Source: Desulfovibrio sp. (GTDB taxonomy: Bacteria > Desulfobacterota > Desulfovibrionia > Desulfovibrionales > Desulfovibrionaceae). From it: a DNA stretch of 6,305 bases. Location: the NCBI GenBank assembly GCA_022839785.1, contig JALHJW010000023.1, positions 1 through 6,305 of the forward strand. The letters run 5' to 3'. Below the pieces are notes generated by a model. That model saw only the letters and a list, made by a program, of their open reading frames with translations. It was not told the DNA's origin and searched no databases. The position numbers were made by a program, and so were the translations under genes. Of this stretch, positions 1 to 5,275 are shown piece after piece; within the stretch, counting starts at the first letter, position 1, and each line of letters opens with the position of its first letter.

Positions 1-758
1 GCACCTACCGGATCACCTCCCTGGGCGTCCAGGCCAAGACCGGCAAGCCGATCAGGAGTTCCGGCTCCTACGGCGCCGTTCCCGATGCCACCACTGCCGT
101 CGGCGTCTATCGCCTCCTGGGCGGGGCCGGGTACAAGCCCAAGTCCCTGAGCGGCGGCGATGCCTTCATGTTCGCGGCCCCCTACGCCGTGGCCCCCAAC
201 AGCTACAACCGCTCGGAAGCCACCAGCGACACGCGGGTCGCCTACGGCCGGAGCATGTCCCTCTGGTGCGCCAACTGCCACGGGCAGATGCACACCACCT
301 TCGGCACCCTGGTCCACCCGGCCGATCAGAACCTCGGCCCCTTCGTGGCCCAGATCTACAACTCGTACAAGAAGTCGGGCAACCTGACGGGCGCCGTGGA
401 TACGTCGTTCAGCTCGCTGGTTCCGTTCCAGAGCGACAACACCCACGACCTGAACGCGCTCAAGACCCAGACCACGTCCACTGCCGGCCCCATCTCCACG
501 GACCGGGTCATGTGCCTTTCCTGTCACCGGGCCCACGCGTCCGGCTTCGACAGCATGATGCGGTACGGTCTCGGCAACGAGTTCATGACCGTTGCCGATG
601 CGGCAGGCAACCCGGTATGGCCCGACCCGGTCACCAACGCGGCCCAGGCCCAGGGACGGACCGTTGCCGAAACGCAGCAGGCGTATTATGGAAGACCTCC
701 CACCAATTTCGCCCCGTTCCAGCGGGTCCTGTGCAACAAGTGTCATGCCAAAGACTGA
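1..758 (+). CDS. omcS: OmcS-like multiheme c-type cytochrome, C-terminal part (partial at left edge)
   Basis: C-terminal 251 residues of a secreted multiheme cytochrome, read in the frame starting at base 3; the true start lies upstream of the window. Three heme c attachment motifs are visible: CANCH (267-281), CLSCH (513-527) and CNKCH (732-746, five residues before the end). They correspond to hemes IV, V and VI of the hexaheme OmcS family. The window opens just after the expected heme III motif (CHDPHG-YR in the family). Remembered OmcS signatures are present: TRVAYG, NSYKKSG, LTG, CLSCHRAHASGFDS, FAPFQR and the ending CNKCHAKD. Extra histidines after heme IV (CHGQMH), in LVHPAD and in CHRAH are candidate distal ligands for bis-His hemes. 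In G. sulfurreducens OmcS forms extracellular filaments that carry electrons to iron oxides. An internal ATG at 168 is not the start, because homology continues upstream of it. OmcS versus its paralogue OmcT cannot be settled without the N-terminal half. Confidence 0.93.
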   Translation, partial: TYRITSLGVQAKTGKPIRSSGSYGAVPDATTAVGVYRLLGGAGYKPKSLSGGDAFMFAAPYAVAPNSYNRSEATSDTRVAYGRSMSLWCANCHGQMHTTFGTLVHPADQNLGPFVAQIYNSYKKSGNLTGAVDTSFSSLVPFQSDNTHDLNALKTQTTSTAGPISTDRVMCLSCHRAHASGFDSMMRYGLGNEFMTVADAAGNPVWPDPVTNAAQAQGRTVAETQQAYYGRPPTNFAPFQRVLCNKCHAKD

Positions 759-782
759 TTCATATGTGATGTAGTCCTGGTC

Positions 783-817
783 GCGGCCGGCCTCCGGCCG
801 GTCGTGGCCGCTTTTTT
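783..817 (+). terminator. Rho-independent terminator after the first cytochrome gene
   Basis: The outer stem GCGGCC (783-788) pairs with GGCCGC (806-811). An inner GGCC/GGCC arm closes a TCC loop, with a bulge on the 3' side; an alternative inner pairing CCGGCC/GGCCGG is also possible. A run of six T (812-817) follows immediately. It lies 24 bases after the stop codon and should end the cytochrome transcript. Confidence 0.88.
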
Positions 818-847
818 CCCGACAACCGGTGAAACATCCCTCGGTTT

Positions 848-861
848 CCGGCCTCTGCCGG
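848..861 (+). promoter_or_regulatory. Small GC hairpin in the leader of the membrane protein gene
   Basis: CCGGC (848-852) and GCCGG (857-861) form a perfect five-pair stem with a CTCT loop. It ends three bases before the GAGG (865-868) that is the best Shine-Dalgarno candidate for the ATG at 883. The sequence echoes the core of the terminator upstream (CCGGCCTCC versus CCGGCCTCT). It could hinder ribosome access or be chance in GC-rich DNA; there is no T-tract, so it is not a terminator by itself. Confidence 0.3.
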
Positions 862-882
862 GGCGAGGGTTTTGAGCGTACC

Positions 883-3800
883 ATGCCGATCCTCATTACC
901 GCTCTCATCTATCTGATCTTTTTCCTCTCGGGAGCCACCGCCCTGGTCTATGAGGTCATCTGGGTCAGAAAGCTCAGCCTCGTCTTCGGCGGCTCGCACC
1001 TGGCGGTAACCACGGTGCTGGCCGTGGTCATGGGAGGGCTTGCCCTGGGGAGCTGGCTCTTCGGCCGGCGCGTCCGCACCACCCGGAACCTGCTGCGGCT
1101 CTACGGGGCCCTTGAGATCGGCATCGCCTTTTTCGCCCTGCTCTTCATCGCCCTGCTGAACCTCTACTCCCTGATGCCCGCCTACTCCTTCGAGTCTCTG
1201 ACCGAGCATTCGCACCAGCTTTCCCGCGTGACCACGCTCGCCCTGCGGGTCGTGCTCGCCGCCATCGCGCTCATCGTCCCCACGACCCTGCTGGGGGGGA
1301 CCCTGCCGGTGCTGGCCGCGTTCATGGTCCGGGGCCGGCGCGCGGTGGGGCGGGGAGTGGCGTACCTCTACGCCCTGAACACCTTCGGCGCGGTGGCCGG
1401 CTGCTTCGGGGCCGGATTCTATCTGCTGGGACGGTTCGGGGTATCGGACACCATGGCCGGGGCAATCACCGTGAACGTGCTGCTGGGCATCGCCTGTTTC
1501 GCGCTCCAGGGGCCGGCGGCCCGGCACCTGGCACCCGGCGGGGAGGAGGCCCCGGCGCCCCTGCCCGCCGTTACGCAGGCCGGGGAGAGAGCCCGCATCG
1601 GGCTCGTGGTCTGGGGGATCGGGGTCAGCGGCTTCTGCGCCCTGGGGTACGAGGTGCTCTGGACCCGGATCCTGGGGATCGTGATCGGCACGAACGTGTA
1701 TGGCTTCACCCTGATGCTGGCGGCCTTCCTGACCGGCATTGCCGCGGGCAGCGGGGCCTACGGCCTGTGGGCCCGCCGTCTCCGGCCGCCCGAGGCGGGG
1801 GGCTGCCCCGTGTCGAGGCTGATCGGCGGGTTCGGCATGGTGCAGATCGCGATCGGCGTCAGTGCGCTGGTGGTGACGGTCCTCATCCGCGACCTTCCCA
1901 CCAGGGGGCTCTTTCTCCAGGACTTTTTCACGGCGCACGGCACCGACCTGTTCCGCGCGCGGCAGTTCGCCAGTTTCGCTCTGGTCTTTTCCTACCTGTT
2001 CATCCCGGCCTTTTTCATGGGGGTTGCCTTTCCCCTGGCCGGGACCCTTGATGCCTGCCGCCGGCGCAAGGTGGGGCATGCCGTGGGCGAGGTGCTGACC
2101 TGCAACACGATCGGCGCCATTCTCGGCACCGTGGCGAGCGGTTTCGTGCTGCTCCAGATCTTCGGCATCGAGCGTTCCCTCTACCTGCTGGCCGCGATGA
2201 ACGCCGGTTTCGGCCTGCTGATCCTGGCGAGCCTGCTGCGCGGCACCGCACGCGGGCTGGTCACGGCAGGCACCGTGCTGGCCGTGCTCGGCGGCATGGC
2301 CGCCGCAAGCACCATGCCCCGGGTCTGGGACGCCAAGTACTTTGCCATCTACCGCACCAACCAGCCGGAGGTGTTCAGGACCCCGGACCTGATCGCCGAG
2401 GCCAAGCGGCACACCGATGTCCTCTATTACGCCGAGGGGATCCAGTCCATCGTCAGTTCCATCAGGATCCGGGGGGGCTACCAGGCGTTCCTGCGCAACG
2501 GCCGGATCGAGTCCTCCGACCACAGCGAGAGCCTCCAGAACCAGTACGCCCTGGGCCACCTGCCCATGCTCCTGCACCGCAACCCGCGCAAGGTGCTGGT
2601 GATCGGCGCGGGCAGCGGCATCATCCTCGGCGCCGTATCGGTCCATCCGAGCGTGTCCGAAATGACGCTGGCCGAGGTGGAGCCGAAGGTGCTGGGGGTG
2701 ACGCGCTCCTTTGCCGCCTACAATCACGGCGTGCTGGACGACCGCCGGCTGAGGGTGGCGTTCAGCGACGGCCGCAACTACCTGGCGACCACGGGCGAGC
2801 GCTACGACGTGATCACCGCCGATCCCATCCACCCGTGGCTGAGCGGCGCCGGCTACAACTACACCCGGGAGTATTTCGAGCTGGCCGCCGAGCACCTGCG
2901 GGCCGGCGGCATCATGTGCCAGTGGCTCCCCCTTTACGACCTTTCCGCCGACGATCTCAGGTCGGTGGTCCGGACCTTCCGGCAGGCCTACCGCCACGTC
3001 CTGGTCTGGATGACCCAGGGCGATGCCATGCTCATCGGCAGCAACGCCCCCATCCTCCTGAGCGAGGACGAGCTGGCCGCCCGGATCGCCGCGCCGGCGG
3101 TGGCCGCCGATCTGGAGCGGGTGCAGATGGGGAGCGCCACCGATCTGCTGAGTTTCTTCGTCATGGGCACGGCGGGTGCCGACAGGTTCAGCCGCACCGG
3201 TAGAATTAACACGGACGACAACCTCTATCTCGAATTCTCGGTCCCCCGCTCCACCGGCAAGGCTTCGCTGCCCGAGGTCAACGTGAACGCCCTTGCCCGG
3301 CACCGGGAGAGCGTTCTCGCCTACCTGGACGAAACCGTGTCCCCGGCGGACCGGCTCGCCCGGGAGAACCGCTGGATGACGCTCGACCGTGCCGCGTCCC
3401 TGGCCCTGGAGGCCCGGGCCATCTTCCTGGGGGGGCGGTACGATTCGCCCCGGTTCGGTCTCCTGGTCTCGGCGCTGGAACGGAACTATGCCTCGTTCGC
3501 CCCGTGGCGGTTCCTGCGCAACGAATACCTGGAGGAAATGGCGAGCAGTCCGCAGCCGCTCGATCAACTGGCACTGGCCTTGCTTGATGAATCTGGTCGC
3601 CGGGTCGTCGTAAACGTTGCCGCGGTCATGAGCCGCGTCAGCCGTGAGCTGACGGTGGTTGATTTCGTGGACAGCGACGAGCGGGTGATCATCGGCCAGG
3701 CGGATATTAACGGCAGGGGACGGGACGGTTCGGCCAAAAGGCTGGCCGCCGAGGTGATGGAGGCTGTCCGGGTTGCCTACAACGAGGAATTGACCGGGGC

Positions 3801-3936
3801 GGAGGCGCGCGGCAAGCCGCTTCCGGACCAGGCGGTATTCGTCCGCAGGATGCGCGAAATCATCGCGACCATGACGGGCCGGCAGCACGGCAACCCGTAC
3901 CCGGCCCAGGGACGGCCCATTAAGGAATCGGCGTGA
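883..3936 (+). CDS. Fused polytopic membrane / spermidine-synthase-like protein
   Basis: A 1017-residue protein. Residues 1 to about 500 hold roughly 12-13 hydrophobic segments in two related halves: SG-x2-AL-x-YEV-[IL]-W-x-R occurs at residues 16-29 and again at 249-262. This is typical of 'fused MFS/spermidine synthase' proteins. A cytosolic Rossmann methyltransferase-like domain follows (about 510-780): glycine loop VLVIGAGSG (571-579), acidic E600 in AEVEP, D629 in FSDGRNYL, and TADPIHPW with D647 in the catalytic-Asp region. True spermidine synthases have DxxDP there; here H650 replaces the second Asp, and QWLPLYDLS stands where substrate-binding residues usually lie, so polyamine synthesis is doubtful. 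Residues from about 787 to the end are hydrophilic and unassigned. The ATG at 883 is chosen because the family starts right at the first membrane helix; GTG 829 in frame adds 18 unlikely residues and lacks a ribosome site. The gene overlaps the next cytochrome by four bases. The substrate is unknown. Confidence 0.88.
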   Translation: MPILITALIYLIFFLSGATALVYEVIWVRKLSLVFGGSHLAVTTVLAVVMGGLALGSWLFGRRVRTTRNLLRLYGALEIGIAFFALLFIALLNLYSLMPAYSFESLTEHSHQLSRVTTLALRVVLAAIALIVPTTLLGGTLPVLAAFMVRGRRAVGRGVAYLYALNTFGAVAGCFGAGFYLLGRFGVSDTMAGAITVNVLLGIACFALQGPAARHLAPGGEEAPAPLPAVTQAGERARIGLVVWGIGVSGFCALGYEVLWTRILGIVIGTNVYGFTLMLAAFLTGIAAGSGAYGLWARRLRPPEAGGCPVSRLIGGFGMVQIAIGVSALVVTVLIRDLPTRGLFLQDFFTAHGTDLFRARQFASFALVFSYLFIPAFFMGVAFPLAGTLDACRRRKVGHAVGEVLTCNTIGAILGTVASGFVLLQIFGIERSLYLLAAMNAGFGLLILASLLRGTARGLVTAGTVLAVLGGMAAASTMPRVWDAKYFAIYRTNQPEVFRTPDLIAEAKRHTDVLYYAEGIQSIVSSIRIRGGYQAFLRNGRIESSDHSESLQNQYALGHLPMLLHRNPRKVLVIGAGSGIILGAVSVHPSVSEMTLAEVEPKVLGVTRSFAAYNHGVLDDRRLRVAFSDGRNYLATTGERYDVITADPIHPWLSGAGYNYTREYFELAAEHLRAGGIMCQWLPLYDLSADDLRSVVRTFRQAYRHVLVWMTQGDAMLIGSNAPILLSEDELAARIAAPAVAADLERVQMGSATDLLSFFVMGTAGADRFSRTGRINTDDNLYLEFSVPRSTGKASLPEVNVNALARHRESVLAYLDETVSPADRLARENRWMTLDRAASLALEARAIFLGGRYDSPRFGLLVSALERNYASFAPWRFLRNEYLEEMASSPQPLDQLALALLDESGRRVVVNVAAVMSRVSRELTVVDFVDSDERVIIGQADINGRGRDGSAKRLAAEVMEAVRVAYNEELTGAEARGKPLPDQAVFVRRMREIIATMTGRQHGNPYPAQGRPIKESA
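3922..3936 (+). promoter_or_regulatory. Ribosome binding site and GTGA stop/start overlap
   Basis: AAGGA (3922-3926) lies six bases before the GTG start at 3933, inside the last codons of the membrane protein gene. The GTG start and the TGA stop share bases as GTGA (3933-3936). This site decides the start of the second cytochrome and implies translational coupling of the two genes. Confidence 0.8.
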
Positions 3937-5246
3937 AAACACCCAAGGCCATACTTGCGCTCCTGGTCCTGCTGCCGGCACTGCTGCCGGCCACGGGGGG
4001 CCGTTCCCTCGCCTTTCACGAGGGGGGCGCGGGCGAGTGCGAGGGGTGTCACACCATGCACAACTCGGAAGGGGGCTTCGCGGTGGCCTCCAACGGCCGG
4101 CCGGCGGGCATGGGCAACCGGTATCTCCTGAAGGGGGGCGATTCCAGCTCCACCTGCCTGAACTGCCATGAGAAGGCGGGGGACGTGGGTCCCACCTCCT
4201 ATCACGTGAGCACGCCGGGGTCCGAGATGCCGTTCGGCGTACCGCCCAAGCAGTTGGGGCCGGGCGGCGATTTCGGCTGGCTCAGGAAGTCCTACACCTG
4301 GATTCCGGCCTTCGGCTCGACGCTTTCGAACAGCGAGGGGGACCGGCACGGCCACAACGTGGTTGCGGGGGACTACGGCTATCTCCAGGATGCCCTGAAG
4401 ATGACGGCCCCCGGCGGCAGCTATCCGGCGGTGAGCCTGTCCTGCGTTGCCTGCCACGACCCCCACGGCCGCTACCGCCGCGACCAGGACGGCTCCATTG
4501 CGGTCACGGGCAAGCCGATCCGGGGTTCGGGGAGCTACGCCACCGGCGCCGAGCCCGATGCCGCCATGGCCGTGGGCGCCTACCGGCTCCTGGGGGGGAA
4601 CGGCTATTACCCCAAATCGCTGGGACCGGCTTTTTCCTTCATCAACGGGCCCCCGGCCGCGGTGGCCCCGGCCGACTACAACCGGAGCGAGAGCACCACC
4701 GCGACCCGCGTGGCCTACGGCCAGGGGATGTCCGAGTGGTGCCGGAACTGTCACCCGAACATCCACCGGGACGGCAGCGGGGGAGGGCTGGTGCACCCGG
4801 CCGGCACCGAAGCCCCCCTGGGCGGCGTCATGGTGGATTACTACAACCGCTACATCAAGACCGGGGATCTGTCCGGCGTGGAGGCCACCTCCTGGCTGTC
4901 GCTGGTCCCCTTCGAGGCGGGGACCAACAACTATGCCCTGCTGCGGAACATCGTGACGGCCACCCCCACCAAGGGGCCCAGCACCGCGGACGGCACCCCG
5001 CGCGTCATGTGCCTCACCTGCCACCGGGCCCACGCCAGCGGCTGGGACGGCGCCACCCGCTGGAACACCAAGACGCCCTACGTGACCTACAGCGGCAAGT
5101 ATTCCCAGGAAGGGGAGGCCTACCAGCCCTACGGCCAGGGCCGCAGCGAGATGGAAGCCCTCAGGGCGTACTATGACCGGCCCGCGTCGCTCTTCTCGCC
5201 GGAGCAGGCGGCGCTCTGCACCAAATGCCACACGTCCGTGCCATGA
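3933..5246 (+). CDS. OmcS-family hexaheme c-type cytochrome, predicted extracellular filament subunit
   Basis: Complete 437-residue precursor. Residues 1-27 are a Sec signal peptide (K2, K5, hydrophobic core 6-20, cleavage SLA|F), giving a 410-residue mature protein starting FHEGG, as OmcS starts FHSGG. There are six CXXCH heme sites: CEGCH 36-40, CLNCH 75-79, CVACH 171-175, CRNCH 270-274, CLTCH 360-364 and CTKCH 429-433. Candidate distal ligands for bis-His hemes are H43, H91, H141 (or H139), H178, H278 (or H288) and H367. H43 is mature His16, which in the OmcS filament reaches a heme of the adjacent subunit. Family blocks SSYH-like TSYHVST, GGDFGW, GHN-VAGDY, TAPGG-YP, CHDPHG-YRR and TRVAYGQGMSEWC are kept throughout. 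It is a diverged paralogue of the cytochrome at 1-758, differing most between hemes V and VI. The start is GTG with a good ribosome site. Its likely role is extracellular electron transfer, as a second OmcS/OmcT-type nanowire cytochrome; the symbol is left blank because orthology is not resolved. Confidence 0.93.
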   Translation: MKTPKAILALLVLLPALLPATGGRSLAFHEGGAGECEGCHTMHNSEGGFAVASNGRPAGMGNRYLLKGGDSSSTCLNCHEKAGDVGPTSYHVSTPGSEMPFGVPPKQLGPGGDFGWLRKSYTWIPAFGSTLSNSEGDRHGHNVVAGDYGYLQDALKMTAPGGSYPAVSLSCVACHDPHGRYRRDQDGSIAVTGKPIRGSGSYATGAEPDAAMAVGAYRLLGGNGYYPKSLGPAFSFINGPPAAVAPADYNRSESTTATRVAYGQGMSEWCRNCHPNIHRDGSGGGLVHPAGTEAPLGGVMVDYYNRYIKTGDLSGVEATSWLSLVPFEAGTNNYALLRNIVTATPTKGPSTADGTPRVMCLTCHRAHASGWDGATRWNTKTPYVTYSGKYSQEGEAYQPYGQGRSEMEALRAYYDRPASLFSPEQAALCTKCHTSVP

Positions 5247-5262
5247 CCGTGGCTAGGGGATC

Positions 5263-5275
5263 GGGGAGCACCATG
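5263..5275 (+). promoter_or_regulatory. Ribosome binding site deciding the lipoprotein start
   Basis: GGGGAG (5263-5268) precedes the ATG at 5273 by four bases, slightly close but the best site available. The in-frame ATG at 5243 overlaps the cytochrome stop as ATGA and would add ten residues, but has no purine-rich site upstream. A third in-frame ATG (5297) would still leave a workable signal peptide. Confidence 0.55.

Larger units (their letters stand above)
759..882 (+). other. Intergenic region between first cytochrome and membrane protein gene
   Basis: This 124-base stretch contains no convincing gene. It holds a short AT-richer patch right after the cytochrome stop (about 756-777), a rho-independent terminator (783-817), a second small GC hairpin (848-861) and a weak ribosome binding site. 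Only 65 bases separate the end of the terminator T-tract from the downstream ATG at 883. I found no convincing -35/-10 pair or sigma-54 box here. The downstream operon must therefore use a cryptic promoter within this stretch, a promoter inside the end of the cytochrome gene, or read-through. Confidence 0.6.

Noticed and set aside
168..758. ATG 168 as the true start of the first cytochrome
   Set aside because: The reading frame is open to the window edge and its upstream residues (GKPIR-SGSYG, YRLLGG-GYKPKSL) match both the second cytochrome and OmcS, so this is an internal methionine.
829..882. Upstream GTG start for the membrane protein (18 extra residues)
   Set aside because: There is no ribosome binding site before 829, it sits just 11 bases after the terminator T-tract, and the extra residues are polar and atypical ahead of the first membrane helix. 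ATG 883 fits the family start.
760..3981. A 1073-codon open frame on the - strand opposite the membrane protein gene
   Set aside because: It is a shadow of the GC-rich coding strand: the protein is rich in G, H, Q, R, P and E with no domain, membrane or signal pattern, while the + strand product has clear helices, a Rossmann motif and an operon overlap.
3777..5231. A 484-codon open frame on the - strand opposite the second cytochrome
   Set aside because: It is low-complexity GAVR-rich sequence antisense to a gene with six heme motifs and a signal peptide, and is explained by third-position GC bias.
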